From positions 1 to 64,000 of the forward strand of contig JALLLS010000094.1 of assembly GCA_025094145.1 (NCBI GenBank): DNA of 64,000 nucleotides. Reading direction: 5' to 3'. This document shows, piece by piece, positions 25,569-37,807 of the stretch (positions are counted from its first letter, which is position 1; the number at the start of each line of letters is the position of its first letter). The notes beneath the pieces were generated by a model. That model searched no databases. It was not told where the DNA came from and saw nothing but the letters and a program-made list of their open reading frames with translations. Made by a program: the position numbers and the translations under genes. Source of the DNA: Spinellus fusiger (taxonomy: Eukaryota; Mucoromycota; Mucoromycetes; Mucorales; Phycomycetaceae).

Positions 25569-25814
25569 ATGTCTGTGACTACAGTCCATTCAATGTTTAA
25601 GGAACATGCCTATGTACAAGTCAATGGTGCCACACCAGGCACAATAGAACTATCACCAAAATATGTCTTGAATAATGACAAAACAAACTCACTTGATTCT
25701 ACTGTTCTTGAGACCTCTTTTAAAATAAAAGTGAGTCTATATATAAAAAAAAATAAGATATTATGGCCCAAGATGTCTAATAATACACCAAGAAATACGT
25801 TAATAGGCATATAA
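25569..25814 (+). other. 81-aa open frame, unknown (right-arm copy)
   Basis: Identical to the left-arm frame at 14544-14789. A GTGAGT donor follows codon 54. No family is recognised and no continuing exon was identified. Confidence 0.2.
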
Positions 25815-28128
25815 AAATTAACATTATTTCGGCAGTTCAAAGTCAATACCGCTCACAATTGCACTGATATATTTGCACTGCTAGTAAATAAATCCCACAT
25901 CTATCTGGCGCAATGGCAAGTTGGAAATAAAAATAATAAAAAGCCAGCTGATGATTTTACTTGCTCATTGCTGTACTATTCACCATGCAAATGATATGTA
26001 TTCTGAAAGAAATACTATATTTGAAAGACACTTCATACACCAGCCAGATTACTACTGATATTTTCCTATAATATATTCAGTTTTATCTATATATCATAAA
26101 CATAGTATTTAAATAGAGAGAACTCTTGTTTATCAGACTAGTGATGCATGTAAGGTTGTATGCTGGATATAAAATACAAAAAAGTACTTTGCAAATGCTC
26201 TTGTTTGTGAGGAAAATAACAGATACACATTAAACTAGTGTCTAGAGATGGTATTCTGTATATTGTATTATTATTTTGCAATACATAAAAGAAATGTAAA
26301 TAAATATGAGGATATATGTCATTATATACGTTTATTTTTAAAGTATATTAAAGCTATGTCTATTATTATTTCAGGTAGTTCCATCTATTCTTCAAGAGAA
26401 TAGACGTTTATCTTGTATGTATCATTAGAATACACAGTAATTATTACCTAACAGCACAATGTTAAACAATATCAGTAGAAGCAAAGGTAAGAACGCGTTC
26501 TGAATCCAGTGGCTACTATACGGAATGTCTCCCGGCCTTCTATGACTTTAAATATGATTGTCAGGTAAAAATATTTCTTCCGCTCTTTGATTGGCCTGGA
26601 GACTACTACACACACCAGGAGATAGTAGTAGGCTTATTGGTGAGTGTGAATAAACCACCAATAGTTTGTTAGTGCTGTCGCATCATCCTGCTTATTTAAA
26701 ATCCAAAGTACAAAAGCAGCCTATAAGCGATGAGTTCCTGAACATAGCATAACACATATGGGATGTACAACCTAAACATTACCAAAGGCCAGTACATGTA
26801 GTAATGAGTAAATGCCCCATTAAGAATAGATCAACAGAAATACATCATCCACTGAGCAAAAAAATTTTTCTTTTTGTTCTCTCGCTGAGAGTCTGGCTGT
26901 GTCAATGCAAAACAAAGGTCGGTCTTTGATATAAATGGGTGCATAAAAGTGGCAATAAAGTGAAGAAATCAATAAGAAATAGATCAAAATTAGTGTTTCA
27001 TTCTCTTTAACTATATGTCAGTGATAAAACAGAGAATACATAATAAACTAAGTGATAGACAGAATAAAAAGAAGTCAAGACGCGAAAGACTCAGGTCTTC
27101 TTGCATGTGATAAAATATGAGCTTTAACACCAGAGTGTACCGTGACTACCACAATACAGAATTGAATATAATGACAGCCAGGTCGCGTCTTCCCTTCTTT
27201 TTTTTTATGATTCTCTCTCTCTCTTTCATCCGCTCATTTATAACCCATTACGTTCATTTATAACCCATTACAATCATTAAAAATAAACACAGACACAGAC
27301 ACAGACACAGACACAGACACAAGAATTAAGGTAAGGACTCACACAAAGAGAATGGTATTCAGTCTTACTTACTATCGGGTTTAATATGTGCCTTTGCCTT
27401 CATCTTTCGGATTATTCACTTGTCTCATCACGATAAAAACTTCAAATGCAAATATTGCCATCTCAAACCTGCTACTCAAAAGAAAATATATTTTGTATGT
27501 ACTAGCACACTCACAAGGAAAGAAGAACAAGCCGTCGACATTACCATACCTAAACAACTATATCTCAAGTAAAAAAAAAGCCGTGATATTCTTAATAATC
27601 TTTGATTATATATCCAGAAAGGTAAGTCTGTGTGATGACCTAATCTGAACACTTCTTATTTTACACCATTTTCCCCGCCATCAGCATCACTCCTTTATTT
27701 TGCATCACTTCTATGTCACTGATCATACACTCCTTTATTATTCGTATAGCATATGTCACTTAGTAATTGGATAGTACCATAGAAACATTCATATAAATAC
27801 TTATCCAATTGTCATAATAAAATCCGCATTCTGATATCTGTTATCAGCATATACTATCTACTATATCTCGTCTCATACGCACAACACCTAGTACTCTTTT
27901 CCTACCTGTTTCCATTGGTCCCTTACAGTCTGTGGTAGAGATGAGACAAAGGGATCTAAAGTATAGCACTGTCTATGCAGTTAAACAAAAAGTAAACAGC
28001 CCTCTCTGGTGAAAATCAAGACAACAACATTCTCTCTCTCTCTCTCTGGAATATTCTGCTGGTCAGAATATACACTCATGCTCTGGTGAAAACTGTTATG
28101 TTGGGTAACTAGCCTGAAGCTTCTATCG

Positions 28129-29854
28129 ATGAAGTATCTACTGATCTCAATTCCTCTTTTGTCGGGCCATCCACTCAATGGACTCAAGTCAATAATATAC
28201 ATGACGTTTAATCGAGCCTCTGGTGAGTCAAACTATGGATTCAAGTCTTATTCTACATTATCTAATATACCGTCTAAGAAAACGCTTTCAAAATCCAAGT
28301 ACAGTCTTGGTACAACAAATATTATTGCGATTGTTTTCAAGATATCTAAGGATTTTAGCTGATCATTATCTGAGCTAAATATTGTATCTGTTGGTGAACT
28401 ATTGACTGGATATGATTCTGGATCTAGCATTCCTACTCCTACTCCTACTCCTACAAAGGAAGCATCCAGTACGGACAAGCCCATAGTCAAGTCTGTAACA
28501 ACAACAACAACAATAACAACAACAACAACAGATATAACATTGTTTACTTTCAAATCCTTGTTTGGAATATTAATATCCCAAGCAAATAACCAAATATCAA
28601 GTTTCCTTCCATCGTCTAAAGATGATTCAAGTCAAATGGATGGATGATCTAAAACTATATCAAAACCTATTAGTACTCTATCTACTATCTCTGGTGCCAC
28701 AATCAAGATCCATCAACAAACAAGTATCTCATTACTCTGGATCCCTTGAAAAGGTGTTTTGGTTATGATGCCACAGTATCCTCAGTGACAACAAGAACGT
28801 TTACTGAAGCATCCACAAACACAACACCACTTCCAAGTGTGAACACTGGTCTGAGGGTAGGAAACAATTCTATTGTATCATGGTATCCTACTATTGAATA
28901 GACATAGCCATATGATTGTCAATATCAACCAATGCATGGATGACATTAGGCCGACTACTATGTCTTTTGAATTACCATATGCTGAACAACACACATTGGA
29001 TGCACTGAAAAGGCTTATGAGTAGTCAGAATCAAACGTACAACAATCTTATGAGCAACTCTTGACTACAACATGCAGACATAATGGAAAGCACTGCATAA
29101 CACAACGCTCTATGATTCAAGTAAGTACAAAGGGATAGGATCAATAACAAAGTCATCTAATGATTGGATCAATAGCTCTCTCACATCATAGCCATTCGTT
29201 TTTATTGATAGCTTCAATCAACAGAAAGTTAATCTACCGCAGTCAAATAACAGCTTCACTATGCTGCTAATGGTGATATTTCACTAGAATCACACAAGAA
29301 TCGAATTGAGAGCACAAGACGGCTTCTCGAATATAGCCTTGAGGATGAGTAAGTCTATCTCTGTCTGCTTAGGATTGATCTGTCTAATCACTCATGTTCT
29401 AGTTAATTCTTTACCTTGGCTATTCATATCAACAATAGGATGGATAAGTACAAGGGTTATATTACTGAAGTCAAAAGAACAGCAGAACCACGGATTGGTG
29501 ACAAGGCAGTATCGCTTTATGGATTTAACAAGACTATTCAGTCACACAATCAGACCCATTCTACATTTGCTCGTTGTGTACCTCGTATCCATACCATGTA
29601 AGTAGGCATTGGATCCATTATGTTTGGTGTCAGAGATTATACTCAAAAAAAAACAAAAAAAAACAACAGCCTTTTTCTTGCCTATTATAAGCATGCTATT
29701 TGAAAACCACGAAGAAAACAACAGTATCATATCTTATCTTGGGACACTCTTGGGATTTCTAGTTGGGCCTTCTGAAGCTACTCATGTTCTTATTCTCTCT
29801 CTCTTCATTATCTTCATTATCATTATGAAGCAATTACTTATATCCAGAAACTAA
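28129..29854 (+). pseudogene. Eroded coding-like exons of unknown gene (right-arm copy)
   Basis: Several consecutive open segments look like exons. One (about 28402-28647) has a TPTPTPTKEASS run and threonine repeats. One (about 28700-28857) has KYLITLDPLKRCFGYDATVS. One (about 28884-29064) has NQCMDDIRPTTMSFELPYAE. One begins after TAACAG near 29255 and continues through LLEYSLEDE into MDKYKGYITEVKRTAEPRIG up to about 29599. A last one (29609-29854) ends with a strongly hydrophobic helix. Plausible GT-AG boundaries exist between some of them, but at least two junctions do not keep frame, so the gene is either broken or mis-modelled. The layout (Thr-rich middle, coiled segment, C-terminal membrane anchor) is suggestive of a surface or membrane protein. 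I do not recognise it. Confidence 0.3.
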
Positions 29855-30130
29855 GTGATCTCAGTCTGGTCAAATCAACCTATAACTTTTCTTAGCTATT
29901 AAGTTAGTTATCTCTATTTGAACCATCACTAGTATGTTGTCTATTGGATTATACTATTGAACTATTGAACTATTAAAATTATTAAAATAAAATTATTATC
30001 AATCTATATTTGTCTGTAACAGCATTGTAAAGCCATAGATAGGATGTAACCGCTCTAGGTTTCTCATACTGGTTTCTTTTTAACAATGAACATATATGGA
30101 TTTCTCTATACTGTTTTCTTGATAAAATAC

Positions 30131-33100
30131 AGTGGATGGTTTCATAAAGGACACTCTAGACCATAGAAGAACTTATACTCTTATGAAAAGCCATAGTAAT
30201 TACATAAAATATGGATGAACAAGTATTAGGATTGTAAACACAAGTGGATGGGATAGATAGTTATATTTGAATCAACAAGAATATTTCTATTTCTAATTAA
30301 TGTTGTTGATGATTATTATTGTCAGTTATGTATACTATGGATGATCTTCATATAATAAAAGGGCGTTGATGCTTTAACATAGAGATGATTCAGCCATCTC
30401 AATATATGAAAATAAAGCAAATATCTATACATAATATACTATCAACTAAAGATGATTTTCTCTCGACGACTAGTATAACGGCTGTATGAATTAGTTTTTT
30501 TAAGGATAATCAAGATAATACAGTGGCTTGGTTGTTCATTTAATAAAATGGTACAAAAAAGTCTTTAACTATTAAGAACTCTAAAAGATTTTCCTATCTC
30601 ATTGAATTATGAGCTCCATACATCGAAGTGTTTTTTTATTATTATTAAGTAAAAAGAATTTAATGTGATTATATGACTTATCTAGTATTAAGCTAGTCCA
30701 TAAGACGACTAAAGAATATTGATTTAACGTTTAACTAGTTGCTTATGGCACTGCTCTTAGAATACTTCTTGATAAGACCATTATTCTATCGTCTCATTGA
30801 CAAGGATGATGAGATTAATTAATGTATAATAGAGTTATTAAGTCTATTTAAAATAGATAGAATGATAATAATATAAATAAGTATGAAAAAGAAAAGTACA
30901 AGTAGAAATAAAAAATATCACATTGAAAGTTGATGTATTTTCCTAATCATCTCACGAAATAATTGAATATCAAATTAGCTATGAAACCACTCTAATTCAT
31001 ATAGCCATAGTCATACAAACATAAAGCATTTTTCTTAAATTTAATAAGGTTGATAAAATTCCTCATGTTATCTCACTTTCAGTCAAAGAATTAGTGTTGG
31101 GGCTCTAATATCTTTTTATGCCTTTATGGCTATAAAGAAAAACAACCAAGGAACATCGTTTAATAATTGGCTTATATAAGAATAATAGATCTATTCAATT
31201 GAAAAAAGAAAAGGTTATTATCAAATTATTAGAATTATAAAAGTACCTTTGTCTTCCATGCTATTCTAATTCCTATGTGCAAATAACTTTCTTCATCTAT
31301 TATTTATGGTCTTTTCGTATAATCGTTCTTATTGATTAAATAGTACTATCAGATAAACTTTTCCTTCAATTAATTATCGCTTTTTATGGAAGGTCAGGCT
31401 ACTTTAGCAGTCATTCAGTCTGTCATCAAAAACACAAAGATCTAATATGATTATTCTCTTAGATTCACCAGACTCTATTTAGCTTTATAAACATATTGCA
31501 AACGCTGTGACACTTCTTCTGGAATATTGATTGGTAGTGGTACAACGACATTCCAACACAGCATTCATTGAGGTATCTTTATAATAATAAGTAGGTAACA
31601 TTGTGTAGTCGCAGAGTTGAATGAAAAGAGGTCTTGGAGCCACTGGGTGTAGATTATATTTCATAGATAATTTATTGTAATAATGATAATAAGAAGAATT
31701 CCTTTCAATGAAGTGGTGAATCGTGTCCACTTTATGTAAATGTATAGGGTGACTCAAGAAATTACCATTTTACTTTATAATATTTGTTGTACGTGACTGA
31801 ATGGGGTGCTCCAGCGCATTCTTGGAGTGACTATGCTAAGGAAGATAACTTTTATTTTGTTGCCTAATTTCCCTTTTTATACTTGCATGCCTTATTCTTC
31901 TATAACTAGAAGTTCATATTTTTTAGGCTTAACAATTAAATTTCTCATTAATTAATAATAAGTTTATTTATTATTAATTAATGAGCTTTATGTCTTTTTT
32001 CAGATATGGAAAATCATAAACTTCATATTAAAGAAGAAAGAAAGAGAGAAATAGGATTGATACAGCCCATATACCAATGACTGAGAGTAAGTTTATGCTA
32101 CTGAAAATAGATGAACAAAGATGAAAATTAGTCTAATTGATAAAAAAAACTTTTAACACAACATATTTCATGACTCAAACATAAATCCTTTTTAATGCTT
32201 CTAAAAGACTTTTAATTGGATTTTCTGTATCTTTCTCTTTGGCCAAAAGAATAACAGTCTTTTTTTTTTCTTTTTTTTCTTTTTTTACGTACAAATCTTT
32301 TAATCAAGAGATGTAATCTTTAGTTACATTCACTAGGAAGAATGTCTCTTATTTGAATTATAGCATTCTCCTTGAAACTTCTATTGTAACCTCTACCGTG
32401 TTTTATTATTTTCTAATTGCATTCACTGACTAAATCATGATTCTGCATCGACTTTAATCAGAAATCTATTAGTCATTCTAATGGCCATGTGTTATCAGTA
32501 ATAGTTCCACTTTTAAGTTCATCTCATCCAATTTACACCTTAATTATAATAATGACCGATTATCCTAATTGCTATTCTATTTTATTATCGATTTCCCATT
32601 TCTGTTCTTTTTATTCATGGTCTAATAAACAGTACTAAGATCAGTCTATTTTTCAATATAAAGATCCCTTGTTTTTTTTTCCAAAGTCAAAATAAAAGTG
32701 ATTTCCAATTGTTAAAAAATAATATAAATATAAAATGACTCGCTGTAAACGAATGAGTCTCATAGGGTGGCTAATATGCCCAATGCGCGAATAGCAAATC
32801 ACACCTAAAATAAAAAATACTTTGAACTGTAAACGAATGAGTTTTAAAATAGGTGTAGCTATTTTCTCAGTAAGAAACAACAGCGGTAGATACTTGTAAT
32901 ATGCTAAAGGTAAGGCGTCCTTTCAGTTCTATTCACTACTACTGTTATAGGTTCATTTTACAGTGATCTTAAATTAATATAACAAATTAGTGAATGAGTA
33001 ATTTATACAATAGAGTTGTTTCATATGAACATGAAAGATTTACCCACAATAATGAGATAAAGTTTATCTAGAATCAATTGCAAATAGATTTGTTACATTG

Positions 33101-34125
33101 AAGGGAAGAAAGGGCCCATAGAGTTCAGTTTTCTCGGGCATTCTCCCATAGATATCTATTCGTACTGTACTTAATATAACACTATAAAATAGAATTAGAA
33201 GTATAGGATACTGTGTGTACCTTGTATACAATAGATATACACCAATATTATTCCAATAGACAGGAGCATGAAAAAGAGTCAATTAAATTGGACGCAATAT
33301 GTGCTCCCATGAAGGCTAACTCATCATTGGAATCAACTTCTCTCTTCTATATACATCTACACACCATTGAAGAGTCTATAAGATAAGCATAGTTAGTTAT
33401 AAAAAGAAGTTGAAGAAACTAAAGAAAACATTTGGGTAATTTGAGGATAAAGTGGGGTATATCTTGTTGCACACCAAAATGGAGATACAAAAAGAAAAAA
33501 GAAAAAAAGAAAAACTACGAGTAGTAATAGGGGACTGCCAATCATTTGGAGATTGAGTTAGATATGGCATGATAACTTCATCATTCTTTAAACCTTTTTA
33601 TTTTTATTTATATTTATCATCGAATCTATGCAGACAGAGCAATGTACAACGCATCTGACTTTCTTTTCTTACCATAGTATGATGACATACATACACTCTT
33701 ACTAGCGGGTAGGTTTTCCAATGCTCCAATGAACATCCCTATTCAATTCAGTAGTCAAAAGCAGAACATGTCCATACCTTACCCTGTTATGTACTGTCCA
33801 TGGATGCTGGTATTATTATTTATCCAATGCAGCAGACTAGATAATAAAATACTACCTTTTCATATTTATATATCACAAATAGGGTATCCAATCTTCCATC
33901 ACCAACCTTATGGCAAAAGAAAAAAAGAAAAAGAAAAGCATGGTAAAGGTGTTACACCGAGGGAAATAGGATGAGATTATAAAGTATGGAGTAAATTGTA
34001 TTTTCGTGCCAAGGGTAAAGTAACTCAAGACATCCTTATAATAGATAGGGTCCCTGTCTCTATTTTCCAAAAACAGATGAATGTGAAATTGAACACGGAT
34101 GACTGGGCAGTGTTCTGGTAGGCTA
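30131..34125. other. Gene-poor AT-rich region right of the inverted repeat
   Basis: No gene recognised. Short AT-driven frames only. It includes the perfect hairpin at 31944-31985 and a small direct duplication, CTGTAAACGAATGAG, near 32739 and 32826. Confidence 0.4.
31944..31985. repeat. Perfect 18-bp-stem hairpin
   Basis: CTCATTAATTAATAATAA (31944-31961), a 6-nt loop GTTTAT, then its exact reverse complement (31968-31985). Entirely AT-rich, so chance or slippage-driven origin is possible. No run of T follows that would make it a terminator, and no gene ends next to it. Confidence 0.7.
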
Positions 34126-34272
34126 TTATTTATCATTATTATTATTACTGATGTTATTATTATTATTACTGATATTATTACTATGACTACTGTTACTATG
34201 GCTATGACTATGGCTATGGCTATGGCTATTACTGATATTATTATTATTATTACTATGACTATATATATGACT
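34126..34272. repeat. Compound trinucleotide/hexanucleotide microsatellite
   Basis: Alternating ATT, ACTG, TATGAC and GGCTATGACTAT units. It opens long frames of simple repeats on both strands that are not genes. Confidence 0.85.
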
Positions 34273-34803
34273 ATTATAGACATCCGTACTACGAAACCCT
34301 ATCAAAGGTGATGGTGAGAAAATTAAAACCATAATAGACTCGGACATGCATAAGCAGAAAATGCAGTAGGACCAGTGTAAAAGCAATTCCACACTCGGTA
34401 AAAGCAATAAGCAATAAGAAATAAGAAATAAAGAATGACAACAGTGAAAGACATCTATGCAGTAACACGTTGTAGGAGGGTCACACACACCCAACAGGAC
34501 AGGAAATCATGGAGTAGAGCTGATCGGCCTTAGCAACACCGTGTTACACGAATATTCTTTCTGGGGAGACAGATGCCCATTCACTCTCTAACGATTTTCA
34601 CTTTCCATTTCCTGCCTTGTCATTTATTCGCCGAGATAACCCAATCTTAAACCAAATGGCCCAGTAAGTAATAATAATAATAATAATAGTAATAGTAATA
34701 ATAATAAATAATCAAATCGTGGTGTGTCCTGTGTATTCTAATATCTGGGAATCTAGCTTTTATAGGTATTTTCACACGAATGCCGGAAACATAAACTGAC
34801 ACT

Positions 34804-34823
34804 TATAAATTTGATATAAAAAC
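34804..34823 (+). promoter_or_regulatory. Candidate TATA elements of the beta-glucosidase gene
   Basis: Two TATA-like words, TATAAAT near 34804 and GATATAAAAAC at 34813-34823, lie about 70-90 bp upstream of the start codon at 34894. In fungi this spacing is compatible with a TATA box upstream of a short 5' UTR. The background is AT-rich, so certainty is low. Confidence 0.3.
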
Positions 34824-34893
34824 AGGGACTCCATTGGAATCCTCAATTATCTCTATTGTTCAGTCTTGAACAACCCTATTTCATTCATTTATT

Positions 34894-37437
34894 ATGGTTC
34901 GACTATTATCTCTATCTGCATCGTCACTACTTCTTCTCGCCATCTGCTCCTCCCCCACACAGGTGCGGGGTGATGTACAGGTGCTGTCCTGGGATGAAGC
35001 CTATGTAAAGGCAAAGGCACTTGTTGGTAAAATGACACTCCAACAAAAAGTAAACATTGCCACTGGTGTTGGATGGGCCAATGGACCTTGTGTTGGAAAC
35101 ACCTATGCTATTACCAACCCTGAATTCCCTCAGCTCTGTTTGCAAGATGCTCCTGTGGGTGTACGTGGAGCCAGCGATATTACTGCAGGTGTGGCTGGTA
35201 TCAATGTAGCTGCCTCCTTTGACAAGACTGCCATGAGAAATCGTGGTGTCTACTTGGGCAAGGAATTCCGTGGTAAAGGTGCTCATGTCCAATTGGGTCC
35301 TGGAATGAACATGATTCGAAATCCCAGAAGTGGTCGTGGATGGGAAGGGTTTGGTGAAGACCCCTATCTTGCTGGTATTGCTGCTGGAGAAACCATCCAG
35401 GGTGTTCAGAGCCAGGGTGTTATTGCTACTGCAAAGCACTATATTGCTAATGACCAGGAAACCAATAGAGGATGGGTAAATACCAAAAAAGAAAAAGAAA
35501 AGAAAAAAACTGTCTTTATCTTGACTATTTTCATTCATTCGTTACTCATATCTGTCTGTCTGTATTTATTTATTAGGGAACATCTGATGTCGACCAAAGA
35601 ACTTTGCATGAAGTATACCTGTGGCCTTTTGCTCGCAGTGTTGAAGCAGGTGTCGGTTCTATTATGTGCGGCTACAACATGGTCAACGCTACCTTTGCCT
35701 GTGAAAACGACTACACCATCAACAAAGTATTGAAGCAGGAACTTGGATTCAGAGGATTTGTCCAGAGTGACTGGTCTGCTACCCACTCTACTGTCAACAG
35801 TGTCAACGGCGGTCTTGATATGACCATGCCAGGCGACATTACCTTTGGTTCAAAAGACTCTTACTTTGGTGCCAATCTGACCAAGGCTGTGGGTGCTGGC
35901 ACTGTCAAGGCTGCTCGTGTCAATGATGTAGCCCTTCGTATTACTGCTGCCTGGTACAAGATGCGCCAAGACACCAACTTCCCCAAGACCTCGATCAACT
36001 TTTTCAACAGAGCCTTGGCTGGCAAAGTAGATGTACAAGCCGACCATAATGTCCAGGTCCGTCAGTTGGGTGCTGCTTCTACTGTCTTGCTCCGTAACAG
36101 TGAGAACATTCTTCCTATCAAGTCATCCATCAAGACAATTGCCATCATTGGTAGTGATGCTGGTGCTGATCCCAAGTAGGTTATTCTCTACATCCAATAC
36201 TAAGGAGTAGTACTTACCTATTCTTGATTCAGTGGTGTCAACAGCTGTGGTGATCGTGGATGCAGCCGTGGTACGCTTGCCCAGGGATGGGGATCCGGTA
36301 CTTGTGATTTCCCATACTTGATCACAGTAAGTATTACCTGGAGAATACAATAACAGCTCACTAATTCTGTTTATTTTATTTTTATACTCATCTGTCATAA
36401 AGCCCCTGGATGCTATCAAGAAGCGTGCAGGAAAGAATGTCAAGTTGGTCTCTACTTTGGATGACTGGAACTTGAATACTGCTGCTTCTACTGCCAAGAA
36501 TGCTGACATTGCCTTTGTCTTCTCAAATGCTGACTCTGGAGAAGAATATCTCAATGTGGATGGCAATGCCGGTGACAGAAAGAACATGACTCTCTGGCAC
36601 AATGGTGACAATCTGGTAGGCAATCCACACTTGAAAAAGAAAGAAAGAAAAATAGCTTATAGAGAATGCATGTAGATCAAAGCTGTTGCCGATGCCAACA
36701 AGAACACGGTTGTCATCATTCACTCTGTTGGTGCTGTCCTTATGCCTTGGATCAACCATCCTAACATCAAGGCCATTGTCTGGCCTGGATTGCCCGGCCA
36801 GGAATCTGGAAACTCCTTGGCAGACATATTGTTTGGTGATGTCAACCCTTCAGGTCGTCTCCCTTACACCATTGGCAAGAAAGAGGCTGATTACTCTGCC
36901 ACCATTTCAACTGAATGGCACGTAAGTATTCTACAAACCTACGCTTAGAGCATGCCCTTGTGACTACAAAGATATCTCACACTGCATCTATAGGTTCCTT
37001 ACACTGACAAGCTCTTGATTGGATATCGCTGGTTCGATGCCAAGAAAATTGCTCCTAACTTTGAGTTTGGCTTTGGTCTCTCCTACACTACCTTCAAATA
37101 CACCAACCTCAAGATCAATTCTGTTGACAAAGGCCAATCCGATGTCAAGGCCAGTATCAGTGTCACCAACAGCGGCACTGTGGATGGTGCTGAAGTTGTG
37201 CAAGCTTACATTGGATTCCCTGCTTCTGCTGGTGAACCCCCTAAGATGCTCCGTGGCTTTGAGAAGGTCTTCCTTAAGAAGACGGGCTCCACCACTGTTC
37301 AATTCGAATTTACTAAGCGCGAACTTAGTATCTGGGATACTAAGAAGGATGCCTGGGTCACTCCCAGTGGACAGTTCACCTTGTACGTGGGAGCCAGTAG
37401 CCGTGACATCCGTGGCACTGCAACCTTCAACTTGTAA
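34894..37437 (+). CDS. Secreted beta-glucosidase, glycoside hydrolase family 3
   Basis: Six exons: 34894-35475, 35577-36175, 36233-36326, 36403-36615, 36676-36921, 36994-37437. Their sum of 2178 nt encodes 725 aa, typical of fungal GH3 enzymes. The N-terminus ([20 protein letters not shown]) is a clear signal peptide, so the enzyme is probably secreted. The GH3 N-domain is seen in [13 protein letters not shown] and AKHYIAND. The catalytic nucleophile motif GFVQSDW puts the aspartate at about residue 259. The second domain has [13 protein letters not shown] and NPSGRLPYT. The last exon carries the FnIII-like C-terminal domain (VVQAYIGFP...). It hydrolyses terminal beta-D-glucosyl residues, for example of cellobiose or beta-glucan oligomers. 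Introns are 57-101 bp. Confidence 0.96.
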
Positions 37438-37807
37438 AGAGAAGGGATTCTAGAATGCAATCTGAGATGGTCGTTGCATTCCTCTGATCAATGGACTACT
37501 CAATGCTTGTAATAAACTGTATAACCCACATGTAACTTGTTGGGAAAGAAGCCTTTATTATTGTAGGCCCTGATACCTTTATTTGACTCTTCAAAAGCAG
37601 GAAGTATAGACTGGGGTGTGGGGATTCTATGCTATTCAATAGGCAGGCCTCTTGATAGAAAAGTGAAAAGTCTTTCTGTTTCTAGTATAAATGTCTATAT
37701 TTCTTGGGAGTTGCCTCATTCTACTCTAATTCTATCTCTTCCAACAGACTTGGAGCCAATCCCTAGCTCCTTTGCATTCTTTTTTTTTCTTTTTTCTTTT
37801 TGGGGGT
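37438..37807. other. Convergent 3' intergenic region
   Basis: The 3' ends of the GH3 gene (+) and the HAD gene (-) face each other across 370 bp. AATAAA-like words occur on the plus strand (AATAAAC near 37510). Nothing else seen. Confidence 0.4.

Larger units (their letters stand above)
22866..30130. repeat. Right arm of 7.27-kb inverted repeat
   Basis: Mirror copy of 10226-17492. Every frame of the left arm reappears here on the other strand, for example the 81-aa frame at 14544-14789 as 25569-25814 and the 99-aa frame at 10751-11050 as 29306-29605. The inner boundary is at 22866 and the outer at 30130. Beyond that only an imperfect 18-20 bp match continues. Such near-identity means a very recent inverted duplication, ongoing gene conversion between arms, or an assembly artefact. 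Confidence 0.95.

Noticed and set aside
26611..26623. CACACCAGGAGAT in the right arm (mirror near 13735), identical to the Fanzor element terminus
   Set aside because: Only 13 bp match, no second terminus or Fanzor sequence nearby; treated as coincidence or an unrecognisable remnant.
10226..30130. Interpretation of the giant inverted repeat as a Maverick/Polinton or Helitron
   Set aside because: No polymerase B, integrase, capsid or RepHel frame is present, and the arms are far longer than the terminal repeats of those elements.
34099..34494. Frames with Ile/Met or Ser/His/Asn repeats
   Set aside because: Microsatellite-derived; no unique sequence beyond the repeat.
34927..35538. 203-aa minus-strand frame opposite the GH3 gene
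   Set aside because: Shadow frame with Ser/Thr-rich content mirroring GH3 codons; no independent support.
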